A stretch of 64,000 bases of DNA, from the NCBI GenBank assembly GCA_016926875.1, contig JAFGNU010000083.1, positions 1 through 64,000 on the forward strand, in the 5' to 3' direction. Within the stretch, counting starts at the first letter, position 1. Each line of letters begins with the position of its first letter. The translations under genes and the position numbers were made by a program. This document shows positions 53,572-62,642 of the stretch, piece after piece. The notes below the pieces were generated by a model, which was not told the origin of the DNA, made no database searches, and saw only the letters and a list, made by a program, of their open reading frames with translations. This DNA is from Anaerolineae bacterium (GTDB lineage Bacteria; Chloroflexota; Anaerolineae; Aggregatilineales; Aggregatilineaceae).

Positions 53572-55227
53572 CTAGAGTTCCAGATAATCGCGCAGCGGGT
53601 GGCTGCGATTCGGGTGGCGGAGCTTGCGCAGCGCCTTAGCTTCGATCTGGCGAATCCGCTCGCGCGTCACGCCAAAATGCCGACCAACTTCTTCGAGTGT
53701 ATGCTCCTGGCCGTCGCTCAGGCCAAAGCGCATTTCCAACACCTCGCGCTCGCGCGTGTTCAGCACCGCCAGCGCGCCCCGAATCTGCTCTTTGAGCAGT
53801 TGGCGGGCCGCCGCATCGACCGGCTTGGGAATCTTGTCGTCTTCGATGAAGTCACCGAGCAGGCTGGAATCTTCTTGCCCGACCGGCATTTCAAGCGACA
53901 TCGGCTCCTGCGAGATGCGCAAAATACGCCGAACCTTGTTGGCTGCGCGGCGCAGCTTGCGTGACAGGGCCGGGTCAAGTTTTTCATCGTTTTCCCACGC
54001 CCGGCGAATGGCTTCAACCTCTTCTGGATCCATGAATTCCATTTCCAGCGCGATCTGTTCGGTGGTTGGCTCGGAGCCGAACTCCTGGATCAGGTCGCGC
54101 TGCACACGCATCAGGCGGTTGATCGTTTCGACCATGTGCACCGGGATACGGATCGTGCGCGCCTGGTCGGCGATGGCCCGGCTGATCGCCTGCCGAATCC
54201 ACCAGGTGGCATAGGTGCTGAATTTGAAGCCCTTGGTATGGTCAAACTTTTCGACTGCGCGCAGCAGCCCGATGTTACCTTCCTGGATCAGGTCCAGAAA
54301 GTTGATGCCGCGTCCCATATACCGCTTGGCAACGCTGACCACCAGCCGCAGGTTGGCGCGCGTAAGTGCCTCGGCAGCCTGCGGACCGCGCTCGTTGGCA
54401 TGGGCAAACTCCACTTCGATCAGTGTGTTCATGTATTCCGGGTCGTTTTCCAGCCACTCGCGGACTATCCGGGCATCTGGAAAGCGCTGGTGTTCGAGGT
54501 AGGTTCTGGTTAGCTGATCCTGAAGCGGAGCGGGGATCAGGTAGATCACCTGGAAAACCTCAAACAGATCGGCGGCGACTTTATTCCAGACATCGTCACG
54601 GCCCCAGTTGCCCTGTTCCAGGTATATACGCACGTATGAAGGTTCCTGGCTGTTCCAGGTCTGGCGCAGGGTTTGCACTTCGCTGACCATCAACTCGACC
54701 ATCGGCGGTTCTATGCCGAGCTGGGTGATACTGTCGATCACCTGCTGCCAGTAATCCAACAGGTGATCATACATGACCAGCAACACCTCATATGCCTGGA
54801 CCGGGGCCTGATCCTGCCCTTGCCGCTCGGCAGCCAGTTTTTCCCCGGTAGCTGCGAGCAGATTGCAGGCTGCAATCTGCGACGACAGCCACGTTTCGCG
54901 GTTCGGATCAAGCAACTGAACCTGGCCGATTTCTTTCAGGTACATCCGTACCGGATCATCGGCCAGCGCAGAGGAATCAACCCGCGTGGCACCTGTCTCG
55001 TTTTCGGAGCTTTCGGTTTCGTTGAAAGCGTCGTTTGGCTCGTTTATGTCCAGGGTGTAACTTGAATTCTGATTATCTGAGATGATCTCAACCCCCAACG
55101 CTTCTAGTTGCTCGAATAACGCTTGAGCCTCTTCGCAGTCTGGTTCATCGAAGAGCTCCAGAACCTCGTTCTCGTCGATCCGTTTGTTTCGACGACCTTT
55201 GGCAAGCAGTTGCTCGACAGTGGTCAC
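53572..55227 (-). CDS. rpoD: Primary sigma factor SigA/RpoD
   Basis: 551 residues with GTG start and GAGGA just upstream. Region 1.2 ([12 protein letters not shown]), region 2 ([14 protein letters not shown] and [13 protein letters not shown]), region 3 and region 4 ([13 protein letters not shown]) are complete. A long insert (about 130-255) lies between 1.2 and 2.1, as in many primary sigma factors. It directs RNA polymerase to TATAAT-type promoters, which recur in this window. Order dnaG-rpoD is the old macromolecular-synthesis arrangement. Confidence 0.97.
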   Translation of the reverse strand: MTTVEQLLAKGRRNKRIDENEVLELFDEPDCEEAQALFEQLEALGVEIISDNQNSSYTLDINEPNDAFNETESSENETGATRVDSSALADDPVRMYLKEIGQVQLLDPNRETWLSSQIAACNLLAATGEKLAAERQGQDQAPVQAYEVLLVMYDHLLDYWQQVIDSITQLGIEPPMVELMVSEVQTLRQTWNSQEPSYVRIYLEQGNWGRDDVWNKVAADLFEVFQVIYLIPAPLQDQLTRTYLEHQRFPDARIVREWLENDPEYMNTLIEVEFAHANERGPQAAEALTRANLRLVVSVAKRYMGRGINFLDLIQEGNIGLLRAVEKFDHTKGFKFSTYATWWIRQAISRAIADQARTIRIPVHMVETINRLMRVQRDLIQEFGSEPTTEQIALEMEFMDPEEVEAIRRAWENDEKLDPALSRKLRRAANKVRRILRISQEPMSLEMPVGQEDSSLLGDFIEDDKIPKPVDAAARQLLKEQIRGALAVLNTREREVLEMRFGLSDGQEHTLEEVGRHFGVTRERIRQIEAKALRKLRHPNRSHPLRDYLEL

Positions 55228-55268
55228 TGTGTCCTCGATATATTCACTTGTTTAGAACATTGCGATAC

Positions 55269-55310
55269 ATCCTGGCGCTGAGACTTGCTCGCTCACCCGC
55301 CAGGATTATA
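55269..55310 (-). promoter_or_regulatory. dnaG-rpoD intergenic hairpin with overlapping TATAAT
   Basis: A 9-bp perfect inverted repeat ATCCTGGCG/CGCCAGGAT (55269-55277 and 55298-55306) encloses a second TGAG/CTCA stem. On the minus strand the TATAAT at 55310-55305 overlaps the dnaG TAA stop, so a start for rpoD would fall inside the hairpin. No T-run follows; processing or partial termination is plausible. Confidence 0.55.
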
Positions 55311-57345
55311 TCTCACGGGCGATACTTTTCATCTGCTGAAGAGCTTTAGCGATCAATTGACGGGCACGTACATTGGCTCTCACTGTAGTCTGGTAGGATT
55401 GATCGGTCAAGTTGCTATCCAGGGTTTGGGCGTCCTGCTGCAAAAAATATAACTCGCGCGATTCGCGTTCCAGGCGGCTGTGCCGCAGCATCAGCGCTTC
55501 CTGTACAAATAGGTCGGTATCCGGTTCGGGCAGCGCGTTAACACGTGCCTGATCCCGCAAAACCGATTCGAGTTCGACGGCCAGCGCGCCGGTTAATCTC
55601 TGGTGCAAAATTTCCAACGGCGTGACCCTTAGTTCCTCGATAATCGTCAATAATTCGCCGGGCAGGTGCCGGTACAGGTAATCTAATGAGTCCAGTTCAT
55701 CCTGGTACAGCGCCTGTTCTAACATTCCAAAAACAGCCTGGTAATCGGGACGGCTGAAGTCATCGACATTCAACGGGGCAAGCGCATCGGCCAGCGCGGC
55801 ATCGCTGCCCTGCAATTTGCGCAGCATACGGTGTGCTGCAAACAGGCGCTCCGGTTGTTCGAGCAACAGGCGCAGGAAGAATCCTTCGCGCAAAACTGAC
55901 TGCCCTGGTTGGCCCCCCGCAGGCGCTGTGCGCGCCGTGTCGGTCGTGCGCCCGGCCAGCCGCCGCTGTTCGCGCAGTGTGGGCAAGGCCCGTGTTTGGA
56001 CTGTCTGGCGGCGCTGTGTCCACTGGAGCAGGGTTCGCTCGTCAATCCGCACCCGGCGGGCCAGTGTCTGGATATTGCCGCTGCGCTGGATGTCACTCTC
56101 GGTTGCCGTAAGGATTGGCAGCAGTTCGCGCGCGATGGCTTCGCGTTCGTGATACGATGTATGGCTGTCCAGGTGAGCGGTAGCCTGCTCGATCACGTAA
56201 TCGGCTACCGGCACAGCGTCCGCGATCAGCGCTTCCCAGGCTTCTGAGTTTTCACGTATGAAATCGTCCGGGTCCTGGCCCTGCGGCAAGCTCGCTACCC
56301 GGATGTCCATATTCAACATGCCAGTGTAACGCATCATGCCACGTGGATCAAAAGTCGCTACCTGGTCGCCGTCCAGCGTTTGCCGGGCGACGTTCAGCCC
56401 GCGCATGGTGGCGTTGATCCCGGCAGTATCCGGGTCAAGCGCCAGCACCAGCCGGGTAGCGTATTTGTCCAACTGGCGGAGTTGCGCTTCGGTCAGGGCG
56501 GTGCCCATTTGCGCCACCACGTTTTGATACCCGGCCTGGTGAGCCTGCATCACGTCCATGTAACCTTCGACGATGATCGCGGTTTCGGTTTCACGGATAG
56601 CACGGCGGGCTTTGTCCAGCCCAAATAACAGGCGGCTCTTGTCAAACAGCGCCCCTTGCGGCGAGTTCAAATACTTCGGTGTGACGTCTTTATCCAGCGC
56701 GCGCGCGCCAAAACCAACTGTCCGCTCGCGCCCATCGCGGATCGGGATCATCAGCCGGTGCCGGAACCGGTCGTATACCCGGCCTTCGTCGTTGCGAATG
56801 GCGACTCCGGCATCCACAATTTCATCCTGGGTGTAGTTGAGCATTTGCAGATGTTGGAGCGAATGGCGCCAGTCGTCCGGGGCATAACCAAGCACAAAGT
56901 CTTCGACGGTTTGCCCGTCCAGGCCGCGTTGGATCACGTATTGGCGCGCCAGTTCGGCTTCTGGTGACTGGAACAACTGCTCGTGGAAAAAAAGCGCTGC
57001 CGCGTTCAATAAATCGCGCAAGCGCTCGGATTCGGCTTGTTTTTCCGCTTCCTGTGGCGAGTAGGGTTGCAGTTCGACCCCGGCTCGCTGGGCCAGCGCG
57101 TGCAGCGCATCGCTAAAATCCCAACCTTCGGCTTTCATCACAAAGCCGAACAGATCGCCGCCCTCGCCACATGCGCCAAAACAGCGCCAGGTTTGCGTTT
57201 CGGGGAAGACAACAAAGGACGGTGTGCGCTCGTTATGAAACGGGCACAATGCTTTGAAGTTGCGTCCGGCTTTTTGAAGATTGACGTATTCGGATACAAC
57301 ATCAACAATGTCGAGGCGAGCTTTTATGTCATCTACGACAGACAT
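55306..57345 (-). CDS. dnaG: DNA primase DnaG
   Basis: 679 residues from the ATG at 57345 (M-S-V-V-D-D-I-K-A-R-L-D). A TTG at 57366 would add seven residues. The CHC2 zinc finger is C-P-F-H plus C-F-G-A-C, giving one residue more between the last two Cys than the usual C-F-G-C. The TOPRIM core has V-E-G-Y-M-D-V and A-L-D-P-D-T-A-G. The C-terminal helicase-binding part is less conserved. DnaG makes RNA primers for the replication fork. It is transcribed ahead of rpoD. Confidence 0.95.
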   Translation of the reverse strand: MSVVDDIKARLDIVDVVSEYVNLQKAGRNFKALCPFHNERTPSFVVFPETQTWRCFGACGEGGDLFGFVMKAEGWDFSDALHALAQRAGVELQPYSPQEAEKQAESERLRDLLNAAALFFHEQLFQSPEAELARQYVIQRGLDGQTVEDFVLGYAPDDWRHSLQHLQMLNYTQDEIVDAGVAIRNDEGRVYDRFRHRLMIPIRDGRERTVGFGARALDKDVTPKYLNSPQGALFDKSRLLFGLDKARRAIRETETAIIVEGYMDVMQAHQAGYQNVVAQMGTALTEAQLRQLDKYATRLVLALDPDTAGINATMRGLNVARQTLDGDQVATFDPRGMMRYTGMLNMDIRVASLPQGQDPDDFIRENSEAWEALIADAVPVADYVIEQATAHLDSHTSYHEREAIARELLPILTATESDIQRSGNIQTLARRVRIDERTLLQWTQRRQTVQTRALPTLREQRRLAGRTTDTARTAPAGGQPGQSVLREGFFLRLLLEQPERLFAAHRMLRKLQGSDAALADALAPLNVDDFSRPDYQAVFGMLEQALYQDELDSLDYLYRHLPGELLTIIEELRVTPLEILHQRLTGALAVELESVLRDQARVNALPEPDTDLFVQEALMLRHSRLERESRELYFLQQDAQTLDSNLTDQSYQTTVRANVRARQLIAKALQQMKSIAREI

Positions 57346-57387
57346 TGCTTGAGTCGACCCCACCAATTACCCCGAAAGTAGTTTAGA

Positions 57388-57416
57388 ATTATAAGCAGGT
57401 TGGAACATTCGGGCAA
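57388..57416 (-). promoter_or_regulatory. Promoter of dnaG-rpoD
   Basis: Minus strand TTGCCC (57416-57411), 17 bases, TATAAT (57393-57388), about 43 bases before the dnaG ATG. Confidence 0.6.
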
Positions 57417-57477
57417 ACAAACCCTTACGGTTTCCTTCGTGTCCAGACCGGGCCTGGCTGCCGTTTTTGATGCCGAT

Positions 57478-57506
57478 TTGACAAACTCCGGTCACTGCGG
57501 TAGCAA
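57478..57506 (+). promoter_or_regulatory. Possible promoter of formiminotransferase gene
   Basis: A perfect TTGACA (57478-57483) and, after 17 bases, TAGCAA (57501-57506). The -10 is weak. The start codon is 97 bases further on. Confidence 0.4.
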
Positions 57507-57602
57507 TACTACGCTCTGCTGAACAGACATTTGATAGTGTTAGAAAGGGGCCTGGCGCCAGCTCAGCGTAGGCAAACCGTACTCTGAGCACGCCGACGGT
57601 TT

Positions 57603-59201
57603 ATGAATAGATCACTTGTTGAGTGTATCCCAAATTTTAGCGAAGGTCGACGTTTCGACGTGGTGGAAGCGATTGTTAAAGCTATGCAGCAGGCGGCCCC
57701 GATCCATGTACTGGACTCCAGCAGCGATCCGGATCACAACCGCACGGTGGTAACCTTTGTGGGCACGCCGGATGCAGTCGAGGCGGCAGCCTACGCTGGT
57801 ATCCGGACGGCAGCCGAACAGATCGACATGACGCAGCACAGCGGCGAGCATCCCCGGTTGGGCGCGGCGGACGTGGTGCCGTTTGTGCCAATCCGCGACG
57901 TGAGCATGGACGATTGTGTTGCCATCGCCCGGCGGCTGGGGCAGCGCGTCGGTGATGGGCTGGGCATCCCGGTCTACCTGTATGAAGCAGCGGCTACTCA
58001 TCCAGAACGCGAAAACCTGGCAAAGCTGCGCAGTGCAACATTTCAGTATGAGCAGCTTAAAGACGTCATCAGCACCGACCCGGCGCGGATGCCAGACTTT
58101 GGCCCGGCAGTGGTTGGCACAGCGGGCGCGACGGTGATCGGCGCACGTCCGCCGCTGGTCGCCTTTAACGTGTACCTGGATACTGGCGACGTGTCGGTCG
58201 CCGCCCAGATCGCGCGCGCAGTCCGGCACTCAAGCGGCGGGCTGCGGTTTGTCAAGGCGGCGGGGTTCCTGGTAGAAGGGCAGGCACAGGTATCTATGAA
58301 CCTGACCAATTACCAGAAGACGCCGGTTCACCGCGTGGTCGAGATGATTCGGCGCGAGGCGGCGCGCTATGGTGCTATGGTGACCCACAGCGAACTGATC
58401 GGACTGGCACCACAGGAGTTTTTCATCGAAGCGGCGCGCTGGCACTTGCAGTTGGATGGTTTCGAACCGGATCAGGTGCTTGAATACCGCATCCAGCAGG
58501 CCGAGGAAGAACCCGTACCGCTGGCCGAGGAAGAACCGCCGGTTCCCAACGAAGCGACGCGCCACCTGACGGCCCTCGAAGCGCTGTCGCCCAGTCCGGC
58601 GCGGTTTGTGAATGCCGTTGCAGACGGCACGCCAACGCCGGGTGGCGGCGCAGTGGCAGCGTTGGCGGGTGCCCTGAGCGCGGCGCTGGCCGAAATGGTC
58701 GCCCGGCTGACTATTGGCAAGAAGCGCTACGCCGACGTGGAAGAAACGATGAGCGCGATTATTTCGGCAGGCGGCGACCTGCGGCAGCGCCTGCTGCGAG
58801 CGATTGATGAGGACATCCAGGCGTTCGATGCTGTTTTGGAGGCATACCGGCTGCCAAAAGATGACCCGGATCGGCAGGAAACGATCCAGGCGGCGCTGGT
58901 CCAGGCTGCCGATGTGCCGCTGAACGTTGCCCGGCTGGCGTTGGACGCCATGCAGCTTGCCGAGCAGGTCGCCAGGCAGGGGAATCAGAACGCTGCCAGC
59001 GATGCCGCTACCGCCGCGCTGATGGGACTGGCTGCCGTTGAGGGGGCAGCGCTCAATGTGCGCGTGAACGCCGTTGGCCTGGAGGATGCTGATCTTGCGG
59101 CGCGCTACCAGAACGACGTGACAGCGCTAGTTGAACATGCGCGGGCCGTGCGTGACACGACTGTCGCGGCAGCGGAAGAACGGGCGGGTATTGGTGCCTA
59201 G
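57603..59201 (+). CDS. ftcD: Bifunctional glutamate formiminotransferase / formimino-THF cyclodeaminase
   Basis: 532 residues. The N-terminal formiminotransferase half has E-C-I-P-N-F-S-E-G, then H-P-R-L-G-A-A-D-V-V-P-F, where the conserved His lies. Following about residue 320 is the cyclodeaminase part, F-V-N-A-V-A-D-G-T-P-T-P-G-G-G-A-V-A. The two steps take formiminoglutamate and tetrahydrofolate to 5,10-methenyl-THF and ammonia. No hut genes are nearby, so the histidine pathway link is not shown; one-carbon recycling is an alternative. The fusion is the animal-type order, also found in some bacteria. Confidence 0.93.
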   Translation: MNRSLVECIPNFSEGRRFDVVEAIVKAMQQAAPIHVLDSSSDPDHNRTVVTFVGTPDAVEAAAYAGIRTAAEQIDMTQHSGEHPRLGAADVVPFVPIRDVSMDDCVAIARRLGQRVGDGLGIPVYLYEAAATHPERENLAKLRSATFQYEQLKDVISTDPARMPDFGPAVVGTAGATVIGARPPLVAFNVYLDTGDVSVAAQIARAVRHSSGGLRFVKAAGFLVEGQAQVSMNLTNYQKTPVHRVVEMIRREAARYGAMVTHSELIGLAPQEFFIEAARWHLQLDGFEPDQVLEYRIQQAEEEPVPLAEEEPPVPNEATRHLTALEALSPSPARFVNAVADGTPTPGGGAVAALAGALSAALAEMVARLTIGKKRYADVEETMSAIISAGGDLRQRLLRAIDEDIQAFDAVLEAYRLPKDDPDRQETIQAALVQAADVPLNVARLALDAMQLAEQVARQGNQNAASDAATAALMGLAAVEGAALNVRVNAVGLEDADLAARYQNDVTALVEHARAVRDTTVAAAEERAGIGA

Positions 59202-59247
59202 CGCGGCATTTGGCCGAATCAAACAGGATACGAGGATATATAACACG

Positions 59248-60411
59248 GTGGGATTGCTAACAAAACGACGGGTATGGGAATGGGTTGGAATGATAACGCT
59301 TGGTGTCCTGTTAAGCGCGTGTGGGACCAAAACACAGCAGCAGACCACAACCCCCGCGCCGACCGAATCGCCGGTGCCGACGGTCGATGAGCTGTCCACA
59401 CTGATCGCAATGCAGCAGCGGGCAACCGAAGTATCGACCGCTACGCCGCTGCCGACCGACACGCCCACGCCGGAACCGAGCAACACGCCAACGGCGACCC
59501 CGACCTTGACGCCGACGTTTACGCCATCCTCCACGCTCACCGACATCCCGCCGTCGCTGACCGTGTATCCAACCAACACCCTGCGCCCAACCCAGGTGAC
59601 GCAGGTTGTCTTGCCGACGGCGACCGCCGCCGATGTGAAGTACCAGGACCATTACTGGTTTTCGCGTCCCTTCCCGCGCGATCCGTCGAATCACATCCAG
59701 GATTACCTGTCGCGCAATTACCCATACGGATCGACAGGCTACGGCCAGTTTCAAACGCATCACGGCGTAGACATCCCCAACCCGGTCGGCACATCCGTTC
59801 TGGCGGTTGCGAACGGGTGGGTGATATACGCGGGTGACGATCATCGAGACATGTTTGGCCCTCAGCTTGATTTTTACGGCAACCTGGTGATTATCGAGCA
59901 CGACTTCCCCGCGCCGACCGGCGAGATGCTGTACACGCTGTACGGGCATCTATCGCAGGTGGATGTCGAAGCCGGGCAGCGCGTCAAGCAGCTTGAGAAG
60001 ATCGGGGAAGTCGGTGCAACGGGGGTCGCGTTGGGCGCACACCTGCACCTGGAAGTGCGCATCGGCGATCCCTTCGACTACGGCAGCACGTACAACCCCG
60101 ATCTGTGGCTGCGCCCCTGGCAGGATCACGGTACGCTGGCCGGGCAACTGGTCGATCACGACGGCAGCCGCGTCTACGAAGCAGAGATCAGCCTGCTGCC
60201 GGAAAGCGGAAGCGGCCCCAATCTCAACGCCTTCAGCTACGCGGACGAGACGGTGAATCCCGACCCGTTCTTTGGCGAGCACTACACGCGCGGCGATCTG
60301 CCCGAAGGCTGGTACCAGGTGATCGTGCGCGTGCGCGGGGTGAAGCGCTTCCAGGACGAGGTGTACATCGAGCCGGGGCAAACTACCCTGCTTGATATTG
60401 TGCTCAAGTAA
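59248..60411 (+). CDS. M23-family lipoprotein (LytM-like endopeptidase)
   Basis: 387 residues. The GTG at 59248 gives a signal with K-R-R and lipobox L-L-S-A-C. A Thr/Pro stalk (about 28-115) leads to an M23 domain. Metal ligands fit H-H-G-V-D-I and H-L-H-L-E-V, with Y-G-H-L-S between. M23 enzymes cut peptide cross-links in peptidoglycan. The C-terminal 95 residues are a beta-rich domain (A-G-Q-L-V-D-H-D-G-S-R-V-Y-E-A-E-I) like carboxypeptidase regulatory repeats. It is 46 bases downstream of the formiminotransferase gene and ends at a good terminator. Confidence 0.9.
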   Translation: MGLLTKRRVWEWVGMITLGVLLSACGTKTQQQTTTPAPTESPVPTVDELSTLIAMQQRATEVSTATPLPTDTPTPEPSNTPTATPTLTPTFTPSSTLTDIPPSLTVYPTNTLRPTQVTQVVLPTATAADVKYQDHYWFSRPFPRDPSNHIQDYLSRNYPYGSTGYGQFQTHHGVDIPNPVGTSVLAVANGWVIYAGDDHRDMFGPQLDFYGNLVIIEHDFPAPTGEMLYTLYGHLSQVDVEAGQRVKQLEKIGEVGATGVALGAHLHLEVRIGDPFDYGSTYNPDLWLRPWQDHGTLAGQLVDHDGSRVYEAEISLLPESGSGPNLNAFSYADETVNPDPFFGEHYTRGDLPEGWYQVIVRVRGVKRFQDEVYIEPGQTTLLDIVLK

Positions 60412-60418
60412 CACACAC

Positions 60419-60449
60419 GGGGCGTCGCAGCAGGACGCCCCGGTTTTTT
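60419..60449 (+). terminator. Intrinsic terminator after M23 lipoprotein gene
   Basis: Eight-base perfect stem GGGGCGTC/GACGCCCC, seven-base loop, then CGG and six T. Convergent amidohydrolase ends just beyond. Confidence 0.85.
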
Positions 60450-60471
60450 CGCGCCAGCTAGCGGCAGGCGG

Positions 60472-62082
60472 TCAATCAAATACCCGGTGTTTCCACGCCC
60501 CGCCGATCAGCGTGCCGACAACCTGCGTTTCGAGGATTTCCTCCGGCGGCACCGTGTACAGGTCGCGGTCCAGGACCACCAGGTCGGCCAGGAAACCCGG
60601 TGAAAGCTGGCCCAGGTCATGCTCCAACCCGGCAGCATAGGCCGGTCCCTGGGTGAAGGCGCGCAGCGTGGTATCCATATCCAGCCGTCCCTCCGGGTAC
60701 CAGCCATCCGGTCCCGGCTGCCCGTCCGGGCGGCGGCGCGTGACGGCGGCGAAGATGCCCTTTAGCGGCTCAAACGGTTCGACCGGCGCATCCGAGCCAA
60801 ACGCCAGCACCGCGCCCGCCTCCGACTGGACCCGCCAGTTATAGCTCCACACGGCCCGCGCGCCCCAATAGCGGTCGGCCATCTGCCAGTCGGACGTGGC
60901 GTGGATCGGCTGCATCGACGCGATGATGCCTAGCTGCCCCAGGCGGTGCGCGTCGTCCGGGTGGATGATCTGGACATGCTCGATCCGGTGCCGCCGGGCG
61001 GTGCGAGGAATGCCGCGCTTTGCTTCTTCTTTGCGCACGGCCTCGTATACGTCCAGCACGTCGTGCACGGCCCGGTCACCGATGGCGTGGATCGTGGACG
61101 GCAGCCCGGCAGCGCTGGCCCGGCTGACCAGTTCATATATCACCTCTTTGTCCGTGACCACGAGGCCGGTATTATCCGGCTCACCCTCGTAAGGCGCGAT
61201 CATGTGCGCCGTGCGCGGACCAAGCGCCCCGTCCGCGAAAATCTTCAGCCCGCCGATGCGCAGCCACTCATCACCAAAGCCCCAGCGCAAACCGAGCGCG
61301 TGAGCGTGCTCGACCCAGGGATCGTTGATGTTCTTCACCACGCGCAGCCCCAGTTCTCCCCGCTCGCGCAGGATTTGCAGCGCAGCCAGGCAGCTCGGAT
61401 TGTCGAAATCGTGCAGGCCGGTCAGCCCGGCAGCCCACGCACGCCGCTGCGCCTCGATCATCAGGTCGGCGGTCTGATCGGCGGTGGGCACCGGGACCCG
61501 CCGGTAGACCATGTTTATAGCCGGGCTTTCGAACAGGATGCCGGTTGGCTGGCCGGATGGGTCGCGCTGGATGCAGCCGCCCGGCGGATCGGGCGTGGCC
61601 GCCGTGATCCCGGCCTGCTTCAGCGCCGCGCTGTTGACCCAGGCCGCGTGCCAGCTTTTGGCGCTCAGATACACCGGGTGGTGCGGCGCGACGGTATCCA
61701 GGTCGGCGGCAGTCGGGAAGGCGCGGTCCGGCCAGAAATCCTGCGTCCAGCCGTGCCCGACCAGCCACTCGCCCGGTTCGGTCCTGCGCGCCCGCTCGGC
61801 GACACGGCGCAGCGCCTCGGCCTTGGTGGGCACTTCGAACACGTCGATCCGGCGCAGGCTGTGCGCCACGCCTTCCCAGTGAATATGCGCGTCGGTCAGG
61901 CCGGGGATCACGCAGCGCCCGCCGAGATCATCGACCGGCGTACCCGCTCCGGCCAGCGCGCGGATGGCTGCATTTTCGCCCACCGCCGCGATACGATCCC
62001 GGCAGATCGCCAGCGCGGCGGCGTGCGGCTGGGCCGGGTCGAGCGTGCGAATGCGGGCGTTGATCAGGATGCGGTCGATCAT
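60472..62082 (-). CDS. Amidohydrolase family protein (YtcJ-like)
   Basis: 536 residues. The RBS GGAGG is four bases before the ATG. The opening reads [12 protein letters not shown], then [10 protein letters not shown], the first metal motif. Later motifs H-A-I-G-D-R-A and F-G-S-D-A-P-V are those of the amidohydrolase_3/YtcJ group. Known members hydrolyse N-substituted amides, but the substrate is unknown in most cases. It is 33 bases downstream of the small gene ending at 62116 and could be co-transcribed with the TPR cassette. Confidence 0.9.
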   Translation of the reverse strand: MIDRILINARIRTLDPAQPHAAALAICRDRIAAVGENAAIRALAGAGTPVDDLGGRCVIPGLTDAHIHWEGVAHSLRRIDVFEVPTKAEALRRVAERARRTEPGEWLVGHGWTQDFWPDRAFPTAADLDTVAPHHPVYLSAKSWHAAWVNSAALKQAGITAATPDPPGGCIQRDPSGQPTGILFESPAINMVYRRVPVPTADQTADLMIEAQRRAWAAGLTGLHDFDNPSCLAALQILRERGELGLRVVKNINDPWVEHAHALGLRWGFGDEWLRIGGLKIFADGALGPRTAHMIAPYEGEPDNTGLVVTDKEVIYELVSRASAAGLPSTIHAIGDRAVHDVLDVYEAVRKEEAKRGIPRTARRHRIEHVQIIHPDDAHRLGQLGIIASMQPIHATSDWQMADRYWGARAVWSYNWRVQSEAGAVLAFGSDAPVEPFEPLKGIFAAVTRRRPDGQPGPDGWYPEGRLDMDTTLRAFTQGPAYAAGLEHDLGQLSPGFLADLVVLDRDLYTVPPEEILETQVVGTLIGGAWKHRVFD

Positions 62083-62115
62083 GGTGCCTCCGTGGGTGGT
62101 GAGCGATGCTACCGA

Positions 62116-62376
62116 TCAGGCTGCCACGTTCTGCACCGGGCGCCCTAAGCGTTCGAGCATCTCCCGGAGCATTTCCCATGTGAGCGGAAAGCCCTCGCTG
62201 TCCGCCGCGCCGATGTACAGCAGGATGTCCCACACGACATCAGCGTTTGGCGGGCGCTGGTCGGATTCCGTGAAGGTGACAATGGCGTCTTCTGCCCAGT
62301 GAACCAGTTCGGTCAGCATGATTCGGTTGTTCAGATAGTCCAGGATGCGGTTGGCCAACAGGTCTTGGGTAATCAT
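62116..62376 (-). CDS. Small acidic helical protein, unknown (cassette gene 3)
   Basis: 86 residues. I do not recognise the family by name. The sequence is mostly helical, with an N-terminal helix L-L-A-N-R-I-L-D-Y-L-N-N-R and a W-A-E-D-A-I helix, then L-T-W-E-M-L-R-E-M-L. Its start overlaps the preceding small gene by four bases (ATGA), which shows tight coupling. Similar short pairs exist in bacterial genomes next to toxin-like genes, but no active-site motif supports such a role here. Confidence 0.75.
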   Translation of the reverse strand: MITQDLLANRILDYLNNRIMLTELVHWAEDAIVTFTESDQRPPNADVVWDILLYIGAADSEGFPLTWEMLREMLERLGRPVQNVAA

Positions 62377-62642
62377 GAGTCGTTTTCCTTTGACTCGTCT
62401 ACAGGTTCGATCACCTGGTGCCCGGTATCCACCGGGTATTTCTGATGTGTTGCAATCAAACGCCCTTGATCGTTATAGATTTCTTGCGTGAATCGCTGTG
62501 TAATTTCGTTGGCATCAACAATTTTAATGTAACGCGCAAAACCTTGCACCCGGCCAGGTTGGTCGATCCAGTAACGCCGCCCGCCGTCAGGCAAATCTGC
62601 CCAGTTTGGAAAATCGTGCTCGTTCTGGCTGCGGTCTGCCAT
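62373..62642 (-). CDS. Small basic/acidic protein, unknown (cassette gene 2)
   Basis: 89 residues, not assigned to a family. It has a tryptophan- and aromatic-rich start (D-F-P-N-W-A-D-L), then G-R-R-Y-W-I-D-Q-P-G-R-V and Y-I-K-I-V-D-A-N-E, ending in an acidic tail. The middle part looks like a beta-strand-rich small domain. The ATG overlaps the TPR gene stop by one base (TAATG), and its own stop overlaps the next start by four. All three are therefore likely to be made together. Confidence 0.75.
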   Translation of the reverse strand: MADRSQNEHDFPNWADLPDGGRRYWIDQPGRVQGFARYIKIVDANEITQRFTQEIYNDQGRLIATHQKYPVDTGHQVIEPVDESKENDS

